NCBI GenBank assembly: GCA_014378065.1
Contig: JACMOK010000024.1
Coordinates: 1 to 38,668, forward strand
Length of the DNA: 38,668 bases
Reading direction: 5' to 3'
Origin: Flavobacterium sp.
Lineage (GTDB): Bacteria; Bacteroidota; Bacteroidia; Flavobacteriales; Flavobacteriaceae
The notes beneath the pieces are model-generated. The model had not been told where the DNA came from. It saw nothing but the letters and a program-made list of their open reading frames with translations, and did no database searches. Numbering within the stretch: position 1 is the stretch's first letter; every line of letters starts with the position of its first letter. Shown piece after piece: positions 1-7,627 of the stretch. A program made the translations under genes and the position numbers.

Positions 1-98
1 AAAAATAGAAATCTTGTAACAAATATAGCTAATTTTATAACTTAAAATTCTAGTAGATATTGTTAATTAAGATTTTTTAAACTGTTAATTGTGATTTG

Positions 99-1286
99 CT
101 AATTTAAGATCGCAGCAATTCCAGGCAAGATTTTTCCTTCTAACATTTCTAGCATAGCCCCGCCACCAGTAGAAACATAGCTCATCTGATCTTCGAGTCC
201 GAATTGTTTTACTGCTGCAACAGAATCACCTCCGCCCACCAAAGAAAAAGCTCCTTTTTTTGTGGACTCGGCGATAAACTTCCCCAGTTCGACGGTTCCA
301 TTGGCGAAATTTGGCATTTCAAAAACGCCCAAAGGCCCGTTCCAGAGAATGGTTTTGGACTCTAAAATTACTTTTTTAAAATTTTCAAGCGATTTGGGTC
401 CCGCATCCAATCCTTGCCATCCAGATGGAATTTTATCCACGTCTACAATCTGAGTTTTGGCTTCGTTTGAAAAGGAATCTGCTGCAATCACATCTATCGG
501 AATATGGATCTGAACTCCTTTTTCTTCAGCCAATCTTAAAATTTCAAGCGCCAATTCCTGCTTATCATCCTCACAAATCGAATCCCCAATTTTTCCTCCT
601 TGTGCTTTAATGAAAGTAAAAGTCATACCACCGCCAATAATCATGTGGTCTACTTTATCTAAAATATTTTCGATGACCGTAATTTTAGAGGATACTTTAG
701 ACCCTCCCAAAATGGCAATTACAGGTTTCTTACTGTTTGTTAATACCCGATTTAGACTTTCTATCTCTTTAGCGAGTAAAATACCGAAGCACTTTTGTTC
801 GGGAAAAAATTGGGCAATGATCGTAGTTGATGCATGCGCGCGGTGTGCCGTACCGAAGGCGTCGTTAATAAATATATCACCTAATTCTGCTAAAGATTTG
901 GCAAATATGATTTCTCCTGCTTCCTCTTCATCGTGGAAACGTAAATTTTCAAGTAGCAGCACCTCTCCAGGTTTTAGATTTTCTGCCGCCAATTTGGCTT
1001 TACTCCCTATACAATCTGATGCGAATTGCACAGAAACGCCCAATACTTCTGAAGCCGTTTTCAGAATATGGTGTAACGAATATTTCTGCTCAATTCCTTT
1101 CGGTCTGCCGAGATGAGACATCAAAATTACGCTGCCACCATCGTTTCTGACTTTATCAATTGTTGGTTTTGCAGCTTCGATTCGGGTGGCATCAGTGACG
1201 TTGAAATTTTCGTCCATTGGCACATTAAAGTCAACTCGTATTAATACTTTTTTATTTTTGAAGTTGAAATCGTTTATGGTTTTCAT
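99..1286 (-). CDS. pgk: Phosphoglycerate kinase
   Basis: This enzyme interconverts 1,3-bisphosphoglycerate plus ADP and 3-phosphoglycerate plus ATP in cytosolic glycolysis and gluconeogenesis. The 395-residue product has the normal length of the family. The N-terminal signature RVDFNVP sits at residues 17-23 and the substrate-binding SHLGRPKG at 57-64. The C-terminal nucleotide domain carries GGGDS near residue 350 and TGGGAMLE near 372. Both ends lie inside the window: the stop is TAG on the minus strand and the start is the ATG at 1286. A TAnnTTTG promoter element lies about 30 nt upstream. The gene is divergent from holB and appears to be transcribed alone as far as the window shows. I see nothing unusual. 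Identification is by family motifs and is secure. Confidence 0.97.
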   Translation of the reverse strand: MKTINDFNFKNKKVLIRVDFNVPMDENFNVTDATRIEAAKPTIDKVRNDGGSVILMSHLGRPKGIEQKYSLHHILKTASEVLGVSVQFASDCIGSKAKLAAENLKPGEVLLLENLRFHDEEEAGEIIFAKSLAELGDIFINDAFGTAHRAHASTTIIAQFFPEQKCFGILLAKEIESLNRVLTNSKKPVIAILGGSKVSSKITVIENILDKVDHMIIGGGMTFTFIKAQGGKIGDSICEDDKQELALEILRLAEEKGVQIHIPIDVIAADSFSNEAKTQIVDVDKIPSGWQGLDAGPKSLENFKKVILESKTILWNGPLGVFEMPNFANGTVELGKFIAESTKKGAFSLVGGGDSVAAVKQFGLEDQMSYVSTGGGAMLEMLEGKILPGIAAILN

Positions 1287-1315
1287 AAGAAGAATAGAAT
1301 TGGTTCAACAAAGGA

Positions 1316-1323
1316 CAAATATA
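1316..1323 (-). promoter_or_regulatory. -7 promoter element for pgk
   Basis: The minus strand reads TATATTTG, a full match to the Bacteroidetes -7 consensus TAnnTTTG. It lies 29 nt upstream of the pgk ATG. No clear -33 TTG is seen at 19-21 nt spacing. The promoter role is inferred from motif and position. Confidence 0.6.
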
Positions 1324-1426
1324 CAATTTTAATTTTTTGGGATATTACGTCTTTATTCACGGCAGCAACTTAAAAAAATCATAGGCGCCCAAACGGCAAA
1401 CTGTATTACTTTTTAAAACTTTCTGC

Positions 1427-1434
1427 TATATTTG
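1427..1434 (+). promoter_or_regulatory. -7 promoter element for holB (leaderless start)
   Basis: TATATTTG matches TAnnTTTG and ends 3 nt before the ATG at 1438. In this promoter class transcription begins a few bases after the final G, so the mRNA probably starts at or beside the ATG. This rules out the in-frame TTG at 1432, which lies inside the element. No clear -33 TTG is visible. Confidence 0.55.
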
Positions 1435-1437
1435 CTC

Positions 1438-2586
1438 ATGCAATTTTCAGAAATTTTAGGACAAGATTATATTAAAAGTCACTTGACAAAAAGCGCCACT
1501 TCGGGAAGGATTCCGCATGCACAGTTATTTATTGGTCCTGAAGGCAGCGGCACTTTGGCAATGGCGATTGCTTATGCGCAATATATTTTGTGTAATAACG
1601 ACGGAAATGAAAATACCGCGGGAAACGCGGCGTGCAATATGAAGTTCAAAACGGTTTCTCATCCAGATTTACATTTTATATATCCTACCGTAACCACAGA
1701 AGAAATAAAGACGAAACCAAAAAGCATCGATTTTATTACCGAATGGCGACAGTTTATTTTGGAAAACCCTTATGGAAGTTTGTTTGATTGGTATCGGGTT
1801 TTAGGGGTTCAGAACAAACAAGGAGAAATTCGTGTAGAAGATGCGCAAGAAATTCTTAAAGCTCTTTCTTTAAAAGCATACGAAGGTGGGCATAAAATTA
1901 TGATTGTCTGGATGGCTGATAAGCTGAATATTTCCGCCTCCAACAAATTGCTCAAATTGCTTGAAGAACCAACAGACAAAACGGTATTTGTTCTGATTTC
2001 TGAAAATGAGGAGGACCTACTGCCAACCATTCGCTCGCGCTGCCAAATTTTAAATTTTACTGCGCTACCAGAAAAAATAATTGCCGAAGCACTCGTTTCA
2101 CGTGAAAATGTAGATCTCCGAACAGCAACAAAAATGGCGCATCAAGCCCAAGGAAATTTTAACAAAGCGCTCCAATTACTTTACGAAAATGGGGAAGATG
2201 TTTTTTTTGAAAAATGTTTTGTCGATTGGGTTCGTGCTGCTTTTCGTGCCAAAGGAAATGCGGCCGCCATTCAAGATTTGATAGCTTGGAGCGAACAGAT
2301 TGCTGCCTTGGGAAGAGAAACCCAGAAAAAGTTCTTGGGTTATTGCATAGAGATGTTTCGCCAGGCGTTGTTGCTGAATTACCAAACCACCACGCTAGTG
2401 TATATGGAGCCAAAAATTGAAAAATTTAAACTAGAAAATTTTGCGCCATTTGTAAATGGAAATAATATAACCGATATTTTTAAGGAGCTTTCTGAAGCGT
2501 TGTATCATATAGAGCGAAATGGAAATGCCAAGATTATTTTAACCGATTTATCTATTCGGCTAACGCGTTTAATACATAAAAATTAG
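1438..2586 (+). CDS. holB: DNA polymerase III subunit delta'
   Basis: This is a clamp-loader subunit that, with delta and gamma/tau, loads the beta sliding clamp at primed sites. The 382-residue product begins MQFSEILGQDYIKSHL, the usual N-terminus of the family. The P-loop position is degenerate (GPEGSG at residues 33-38, lacking the lysine), as expected for delta', which does not hydrolyse ATP. The SRC motif occurs in RSRCQ near residue 200. The longest ORF starts at a TTG at 1432, but that codon lies within the -7 promoter element, so I use the ATG at 1438. The gene is followed after 3 nt by the DoxX-like gene and is probably co-transcribed with it. A parS-like palindrome lies inside the gene at 2094-2109. 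Confidence 0.9.
   Translation: MQFSEILGQDYIKSHLTKSATSGRIPHAQLFIGPEGSGTLAMAIAYAQYILCNNDGNENTAGNAACNMKFKTVSHPDLHFIYPTVTTEEIKTKPKSIDFITEWRQFILENPYGSLFDWYRVLGVQNKQGEIRVEDAQEILKALSLKAYEGGHKIMIVWMADKLNISASNKLLKLLEEPTDKTVFVLISENEEDLLPTIRSRCQILNFTALPEKIIAEALVSRENVDLRTATKMAHQAQGNFNKALQLLYENGEDVFFEKCFVDWVRAAFRAKGNAAAIQDLIAWSEQIAALGRETQKKFLGYCIEMFRQALLLNYQTTTLVYMEPKIEKFKLENFAPFVNGNNITDIFKELSEALYHIERNGNAKIILTDLSIRLTRLIHKN
2094..2109. other. Weak parS-like palindrome inside holB
   Basis: The 16-mer CGTTTCACGTGAAAAT shares 13 of 16 positions with the bacterial parS consensus TGTTTCACGTGAAACA. Its inner 12 bases TTTCACGTGAAA form a perfect palindrome. The three mismatches are at the outer ends. It could be a weak ParB site or a coding coincidence, and the two sites flanking mnmG are better. 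Confidence 0.3.
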
Positions 2587-2589
2587 CTT

Positions 2590-2973
2590 ATGTTTAATGT
2601 CGCTTCCATTTTAGTGTTGGTGTTGTTGGCCGTTACTTTTATTCAGTCTGGTTACGATAAGGTAATGGATTGGAAAGGAAATGTCAGTTGGCTCAGAGAC
2701 CACTTCGCCGAAACAAAATTGAAAAACCACGTCCCCTTGGCCCTGTTTCATATTTTGGTTCTAGAGCTGATTTCCGGGATTTTATGTGTTGTGGGTTGTA
2801 TTGAATTGGTGGTCAACAGCGGCAGAACTTTTGGGCTTTACGGTGGAGTTTTTTCTTGTGTCACTTTAATCATGCTGCTTTTTGGTCAACGATTGGCCAA
2901 AGATTATGATGGCGCGCGAACAATTGTCATTTATTTTATTCCCGCGGTAATGGCGGTATATTGGTTAAGTTAA
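2590..2973 (+). CDS. DoxX-like integral membrane protein
   Basis: This is a 127-residue hydrophobic protein with about four predicted transmembrane segments: residues 3-20, roughly 48-72, 80-100 and 108-126. The loop after the first helix has a GYDKVMDWKGN stretch, typical of the DoxX / DUF4870-like small membrane protein families seen in Flavobacteria. The biochemical role of these proteins is not well defined; some relatives are linked to quinone or redox metabolism. It starts 3 nt after the holB stop, so the two genes are probably one transcript. Its 3' end overlaps the convergent helicase gene by 38 nt. The membrane nature is clear but the family name is less certain. Confidence 0.7.
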   Translation: MFNVASILVLVLLAVTFIQSGYDKVMDWKGNVSWLRDHFAETKLKNHVPLALFHILVLELISGILCVVGCIELVVNSGRTFGLYGGVFSCVTLIMLLFGQRLAKDYDGARTIVIYFIPAVMAVYWLS

Positions 2974-5260
2974 ATTTCGACTTAAGCGCATTTAATCCCG
3001 CTTTAAACAATTTTAATTCATCCCAGGTAAACATGCTACCGTGTTTTTCCTTTAGCGGATTAAGAGAATCTTCGTCGTATCCTCTGAATGCAATGCCCAA
3101 TTCTTTTATCTTATCTTCCGGCAAAACAACTGAAAGGTTTATTTTGTCGGCTTCTATAAGTTTTGCCAAATGGCTGGTGATGGTTTGTGGCGTAAGTTTT
3201 CTAATATTGGCGATTTCTTTAATAGAATTGGTTTGCAGCCACAATTCGTAGGTCTCCTGCACCGTTGATTTCTTTGGTTCTTTGGTCTTGTTGGCTTTTT
3301 TGGACGCATATATTTCTACTTCCATGTCATCATCTTCTATCATCGTTATGTGTTGGGCTTTAAACTTAGATTGAACTGCTTCCAATGTATCAATTCTATA
3401 ATTTCTGATAGCCTGAGAATTTAGATTTTCTTTAGAAATTGTTGCTCCTGCAGCTACGACCTTTATCAGTAACTTGGCCTTCATCAGTCGCAAAACCGCT
3501 TTAGTTTGTAGTTCTTCAAGATACATTAGCTCCTCAAAATACGCTTTCGTCTTTTTAAGACGTCTGACTTCTTCAAGCTTCCAAAATAATGATCTGACCA
3601 GTTCATCCATCGGTAAAAAGAAATAATCAAATGCAGCATCAATTCGATCGGAGATAAAAATCAAGTCTAATGCATCTTCCGCAAAAAGCTTATCTAGCTG
3701 GGCGCGAAATTTTCTGGAGGGCGCAACTAAATGCCCTATATTTTCCAAATTTATTTTTGCCCAGGGTATGTGTTTGGATTTTTCGGCGTTTTCAGATTTT
3801 TCGCCATAGCTGAATTGGTGGTTGCGCCATTCCTGAGCAAGGTCAGTCCAACTAAACGCGTTATGCAAATAATTATGAATGAATTTCTTAGTTTCCATTT
3901 TTAAAGCACTTTCTAAAATCGCATCATCGGCTTTGTTCAAAGAATAATCCATCACATCTTGGTCGTTTGAAATCCCGTTCATCTGCAAGGGAGAAAGCAA
4001 AACCAAGCCGTCTAATGATCGCAACCGCGATAATGCCACATAGGCCTGCCCGGGCATAAAAACTTGCGATACATCAAGTGCGGCTTTTTCAAATGTCAAA
4101 CCTTGACTCTTGTGAACGGTAATGGCCCAAGCTAATTTGATTGGATACTGAACGAAAGTACCTAGAATTTCCTCTTCGATTTCTTTGGTCATCTCATTGA
4201 CTTTGTAACGCATGTTTTGCCATTCGTATCTTTCAACTTCGATCGTTTTATTTTCTTCCGGAAATCTCACCCATATTTCTTGTTCAGACAGCGAATGAAT
4301 AAAGCCCATTTTTCCATTAAAATATTGCTTTTCGAAAGACAGATCGTTTTTTACGAACATGATTTGAGCACCAACTTTTAATTGTAAATTGGCGTCGACC
4401 GGATAAATTTTTTCGGGAAAGTCTCCCACAATTTCTGGTGTGTAACATACCGATTTCGCCGGTAAAGCTTCCAAAGCCTTTACATTCATTGCATCTGCTT
4501 TACTGTTGTGGGTTGTTAAAGTAATGTATCCTTTATTGGTACTGAAATCGAAATTGGGATTGACAAACTGATTGAGATATTGAATGTCTTTTGTTGAAAT
4601 CTGATTGTTTCGCAAATGATTTAAAATCGCAATAAAAGCATTATCGGTTTGGCGAAAAATTTTAGAAAGTTCAATGTATAAGGGTGGATTTTGCTGAATG
4701 ACGTGCGAATGAAAAAAGAATTTTCCTTTGTAATATTTTTTTAAAACCTGCCATTCGTCATTTTGAATCACCGGAGGCAATTGAAGCAAATCACCGATGA
4801 ACAAAACCTGAACGCCACCGAAAGGCATTTTTATCTTTCGGACTGATTGCATCATAAAATCTATCGCATCAAGTAAATCGGCGCGCAACATACTCACTTC
4901 ATCGATGATTAGCAATTCCATGTTGCGAAGGACTGCCTTTTTTAAACCACTCATTTTAAAGTGCCTCGCCAATGTGGCTTTGCTTTCAAACTTAGCGGCT
5001 TCAGAAAAATGTGGTACAATGGTTTCTGGAATGAACCCACCAAAGGGCAACTGAAACATCGAATGAATGGTAACTCCCGCTGCGTTTAATGCCGCAATGC
5101 CTGTTGGCGCAACAACGACGGCGTTTTTGTGGGTGGATTGGAGGATCTCTCTTAAAAGTGTAGTCTTTCCGGTTCCGGCCTTACCCGTAAGAAAAAGCGA
5201 GCGCTGGGTTTGGTTGATAAATTGCAGGGTAAACTTTGCTGCTTCAGATAAATTTTCCAT
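2936..5260 (-). CDS. PIF1-like ATP-dependent DNA helicase with C-terminal helix-turn-helix
   Basis: This is a superfamily 1 helicase of the PIF1/RecD2 type, 774 residues, likely acting on DNA in replication or repair. Visible motifs are Walker A GKAGTGKT at residues 26-33, Walker B LLIIDEVS near 117, the SKIFRQTD motif near 195, and late motifs TVHKSQGLTFEKA and VALSRLRSL. The helicase core ends near residue 430. The C-terminal half lacks helicase motifs but has a helix-turn-helix-like stretch at about 663-712 (SIKEIANIRKLTPQTITSHL), resembling the HTH_40/RQC-like domain of Bacteroidetes helicases. The start is the ATG at 5260. The gene is separated from the upstream ompH-like gene by a hairpin terminator. 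Its last 38 nt overlap the convergent DoxX-like gene. The helicase class is secure; substrate and pathway are not shown. Confidence 0.88.
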   Translation of the reverse strand: MENLSEAAKFTLQFINQTQRSLFLTGKAGTGKTTLLREILQSTHKNAVVVAPTGIAALNAAGVTIHSMFQLPFGGFIPETIVPHFSEAAKFESKATLARHFKMSGLKKAVLRNMELLIIDEVSMLRADLLDAIDFMMQSVRKIKMPFGGVQVLFIGDLLQLPPVIQNDEWQVLKKYYKGKFFFHSHVIQQNPPLYIELSKIFRQTDNAFIAILNHLRNNQISTKDIQYLNQFVNPNFDFSTNKGYITLTTHNSKADAMNVKALEALPAKSVCYTPEIVGDFPEKIYPVDANLQLKVGAQIMFVKNDLSFEKQYFNGKMGFIHSLSEQEIWVRFPEENKTIEVERYEWQNMRYKVNEMTKEIEEEILGTFVQYPIKLAWAITVHKSQGLTFEKAALDVSQVFMPGQAYVALSRLRSLDGLVLLSPLQMNGISNDQDVMDYSLNKADDAILESALKMETKKFIHNYLHNAFSWTDLAQEWRNHQFSYGEKSENAEKSKHIPWAKINLENIGHLVAPSRKFRAQLDKLFAEDALDLIFISDRIDAAFDYFFLPMDELVRSLFWKLEEVRRLKKTKAYFEELMYLEELQTKAVLRLMKAKLLIKVVAAGATISKENLNSQAIRNYRIDTLEAVQSKFKAQHITMIEDDDMEVEIYASKKANKTKEPKKSTVQETYELWLQTNSIKEIANIRKLTPQTITSHLAKLIEADKINLSVVLPEDKIKELGIAFRGYDEDSLNPLKEKHGSMFTWDELKLFKAGLNALKSKFNLTNIPPLPRE

Positions 5261-5343
5261 TTGGCGTAGATTTTAAAGTATAAAAATATAGAAAATAAAT
5301 ATATTTCGAAACAGCATTGGCAAACTAATGTCATCGGTTATAA

Positions 5344-5380
5344 AAAAGCCTTCGATCCGAAATTCAGAACGAAGGCTTTT
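5344..5380 (-). terminator. Rho-independent terminator after the OmpH-like gene
   Basis: An 11-bp perfect inverted repeat, AAAAGCCTTCG at 5344-5354 and CGAAGGCTTTT at 5370-5380, encloses a 15-nt loop. Read on the minus strand it ends in a T run and lies 19 nt past the OmpH-like stop codon, before the helicase start. Confidence 0.85.
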
Positions 5381-5398
5381 GGTTTTGTCTTTACAAAA

Positions 5399-6004
5399 TT
5401 ATTTCTTCTTCTTCAACGCTTCAATTTCCTTTTTTGCTTCGGCCTTTGCATCCGTTTTATCTTCAGTTTTTGGCGTTGCCTTGTACTTGTCGTTGAGTAT
5501 CTTAACAATCTCTTTTGTGATGTCGTACTTGTCTTCGGCATATAAAATAGAAACGGCTTCTCCTGTTCCGTAGATGTAGCCATAACCCTTTTCTTTACCG
5601 TATCCTTTGATAAATTTCTTAACGTTTTTGACCAACGTATCCATTTCTACACCACTTTCCTGTTGCAATTGTTGCAGCATCGCCTGTTGGGCATAACTTA
5701 ATTCTTGTTCTCTTTTTTGCAATTTTGCGCCATTTTCCTGCGCCCACGCCTGCCCGTTTGCTTGTGCATTTTTCTGGAAATTGGCGGCGTCTGATTTGAA
5801 ACGAGCGACCTCGGCCTCTAGTTCTCTGCCCATCTCTACAGATTTGGCTTTGTATTTTGATTCGATGTCTTTGGCTTCTGCATATTCTTCTAATAACTTC
5901 GATGTATCCACATATGCAGTTTTGATTTCCTTTGCCGGAGCCGATTTATTATCGCAAGCAATTACGGATAATGCCAGTGCGATAATTACGATTGATTTTT
6001 TCAT
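5399..6004 (-). CDS. OmpH/Skp-family periplasmic chaperone-like lipoprotein
   Basis: The 201-residue protein resembles OmpH/Skp, periplasmic chaperones that hold unfolded outer-membrane proteins. The N-terminus MKKSIVIIALALSVIAC is a lipoprotein signal with lipobox VIAC and modified Cys17, so it should be membrane anchored rather than soluble. A typical family opening follows (TAYVDTSKLLEEY), then a charged coiled-coil region at about residues 40-120, and a C-terminal domain with the phrase GYGYIYGTGEAVSILYA that is common in Bacteroidetes members. The tail from about 180 is Lys/Glu rich. It has its own -33/-7 promoter and a downstream terminator, so it is probably monocistronic. The family call is good; the client proteins are unknown. 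Confidence 0.85.
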   Translation of the reverse strand: MKKSIVIIALALSVIACDNKSAPAKEIKTAYVDTSKLLEEYAEAKDIESKYKAKSVEMGRELEAEVARFKSDAANFQKNAQANGQAWAQENGAKLQKREQELSYAQQAMLQQLQQESGVEMDTLVKNVKKFIKGYGKEKGYGYIYGTGEAVSILYAEDKYDITKEIVKILNDKYKATPKTEDKTDAKAEAKKEIEALKKKK

Positions 6005-6039
6005 TTTATTTTTAAGGTTTTAATTTTTTATTTCGATTT

Positions 6040-6070
6040 CAAAAGTATACTATTTTTAAATTATTTGCAA
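6040..6070 (-). promoter_or_regulatory. -33/-7 promoter of the OmpH-like gene
   Basis: On the minus strand TTG (6068-6070) is followed after 20 nt by TACTTTTG (6040-6047), a full match to the Bacteroidetes TTG-N19-21-TAnnTTTG promoter. It sits 36 nt upstream of the ATG at 6004. Confidence 0.7.
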
Positions 6071-6251
6071 TCAGCATGAAAAGTTTCACACGGAATTATA
6101 ATACAACTAAATAAGTATTCCTTATACTTTTCAAATTATTCATAAGTCAATACTATTGTTTTTGGCTGTCGTTACTTGCTTTTAAGGAACGTTTTTGTGT
6201 TTACGGACTAATTTGTCTTTTGTTATCAATTGCGCCACAGAACGGTTTATT

Positions 6252-7106
6252 TTACCTTTTGCTGTTTTTTATGACGTAAATATGTGAGGAATATTCCAAA
6301 GTCTGTTTTGCTTTAAAGTTTGACCAAATGCCAATAATAAACGCACTAAGATAATTCATCTTGCCTGTCTTATATTTTTCTGACAATAACGACACATAAA
6401 AGGCATCATAACGCATGGGTATAACTTTTTCTAATTGTAGTTCTTCCCTTTCAAATAAAATGGTGATTGCCTTTGTAGAAAAATGCCATAAGTGCCGCGG
6501 AACATCATAGGCAGCCCAATAGCTACCATAATATTTGGCATCGAAAGAATTAAAATTGGGTACCGCTATTAAAATAGTTCCGTTGGGTTTTAAAAGCCTT
6601 TTCAATTCTTTAATTTGCAGTTCAAGATTTGGTATATGCTCTAAAACATGCCACATCGTAATTACATCAAACGAATTACTATGCAAAAAGACGGTACTTT
6701 CGACAAAGGCGCCTCCTTTCTTAACGGCAATGGCTTTCGCTTTAGTATTCGGCTCAATTCCTTTGCCATTCCATCCGTTTTTTGTAGCAGCCAATAAAAA
6801 ATCTCCTGTCCCAGCACCAATGTCAAGCAAATTTCCTTTTTGTCTGTGAGATCTATTAATTAGTTTAATCTTATTTTTTAGTGTTCTGTTTTTTACCAAT
6901 TGATATACTTTCTCAAAAAGAGATCTTTGCCCATCTGTATGAGAAATATAATCTTCACTTTCATAATACCGTGACAATTGATTTTCCTGGGGCTGAGGAT
7001 GCGTATATACCAAATCTAATTCGGTATCCTTACACAGTTCGAAATTTTCTTTGGTGACAGAATAGTCTTTAACTATAAGGAATTTGTTGGCGTTTGAAGG
7101 ATTCAT
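6252..7106 (-). CDS. Class I SAM-dependent methyltransferase
   Basis: The 284-residue protein has a Rossmann-type methyltransferase core. Motif I LLDIGAGTGDF is near residue 92, and the post-core motif with MWHVLEHIPN followed by LKRLLKPNGTILIAVPN is near 150-180, as in Methyltransf_11/23 families. The N-terminal 60 residues resemble those of bacterial sugar or small-molecule methyltransferases, but the substrate cannot be told. The longest ORF begins at 7187 inside the preceding lipoprotein gene. I chose the ATG at 7106, which overlaps that gene's TAA stop by one base (TAATG) and suggests translational coupling. It is the last gene of the DUF4175-ybeY-mnmG-lipoprotein operon. The next 247 bp to the OmpH-like gene hold that gene's promoter and nothing else I recognise. 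Confidence 0.85.
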   Translation of the reverse strand: MNPSNANKFLIVKDYSVTKENFELCKDTELDLVYTHPQPQENQLSRYYESEDYISHTDGQRSLFEKVYQLVKNRTLKNKIKLINRSHRQKGNLLDIGAGTGDFLLAATKNGWNGKGIEPNTKAKAIAVKKGGAFVESTVFLHSNSFDVITMWHVLEHIPNLELQIKELKRLLKPNGTILIAVPNFNSFDAKYYGSYWAAYDVPRHLWHFSTKAITILFEREELQLEKVIPMRYDAFYVSLLSEKYKTGKMNYLSAFIIGIWSNFKAKQTLEYSSHIYVIKNSKR

Positions 7107-7627
7107 TATTGGTTGTAATATTCGTCTTTTAATTTTTTTAAATAAGTTACCGCTATATTTTGAAATAAAGAATCCTGCGCCAGGCAATCCTCATTAAAAC
7201 TGTTAATCATCGAAATAGCAATAAATTTTCTAGAATCGCCATTCTTTGAGTTTTCGGGCTGCTCGTTTTTAACGGCATAATGGCTGCTGTCAAAGTATTT
7301 TTCAAACTCGGCATTGTCATAAATAATGATTTTATATTTTTCTTTTTCGATCGTTACCCAATACTCTTTCTGAAGATAATTTTCAGATTTTAATCTAGTC
7401 GAGAGATACTGTTCGATGGGAATTTTAGTAATATTATTCTCAAATATAAAACTTGTTAATCCTTTGCTTCCTATAATCTCTTTCCCATTCGGCACTAAAA
7501 TATAGTCTGTAATCTGTATGGTTTGGCGTCCCAAAACGCAACTATTTAAAAGTAGCAATGGTAACCATAGCATGATGCAACGCTTTGTTAGGTATGTCGA
7601 AACTGATGGTTCCACGTGAAACATCAT
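7106..7627 (-). CDS. Unknown lipoprotein in the mnmG operon
   Basis: I do not recognise the family of this 173-residue product. A positively charged patch (TKRC) precedes a hydrophobic run MLWLPLLLLNSC whose lipobox LNSC puts the acylated cysteine at residue 30, so it is probably a lipoprotein. The mature part is hydrophilic and rich in Lys, Glu, Asn and Tyr, with a YWVTIEKEKYKIIIYDN segment suggestive of beta strands. The ATG at 7627 overlaps the mnmG stop in an ATGA arrangement, supporting this start and coupling. Another ATG at 7573 would give a very short signal without basic residues. Codons 2-7 are built from a parS-like palindrome (MFHVEP), so the N-terminus may be shaped by ParB binding. 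The function is unknown. Confidence 0.7.
   Translation of the reverse strand: MMFHVEPSVSTYLTKRCIMLWLPLLLLNSCVLGRQTIQITDYILVPNGKEIIGSKGLTSFIFENNITKIPIEQYLSTRLKSENYLQKEYWVTIEKEKYKIIIYDNAEFEKYFDSSHYAVKNEQPENSKNGDSRKFIAISMINSFNEDCLAQDSLFQNIAVTYLKKLKDEYYNQ
7608..7623. other. parS-like ParB-binding site (site 1)
   Basis: GGTTCCACGTGAAACA differs from the consensus parS TGTTTCACGTGAAACA at positions 1 and 5, and position 5 is commonly variable. It lies at the downstream edge of mnmG and inside the first codons of the lipoprotein gene. ParB binding is inferred from the motif and from the pairing with a second site 1.9 kb away. Confidence 0.65.

Noticed and set aside
7107..7187. N-terminal extension of the methyltransferase
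   Set aside because: It overlaps the lipoprotein gene in another frame and lacks methyltransferase features; the ATG at 7106 forms a TAATG junction.
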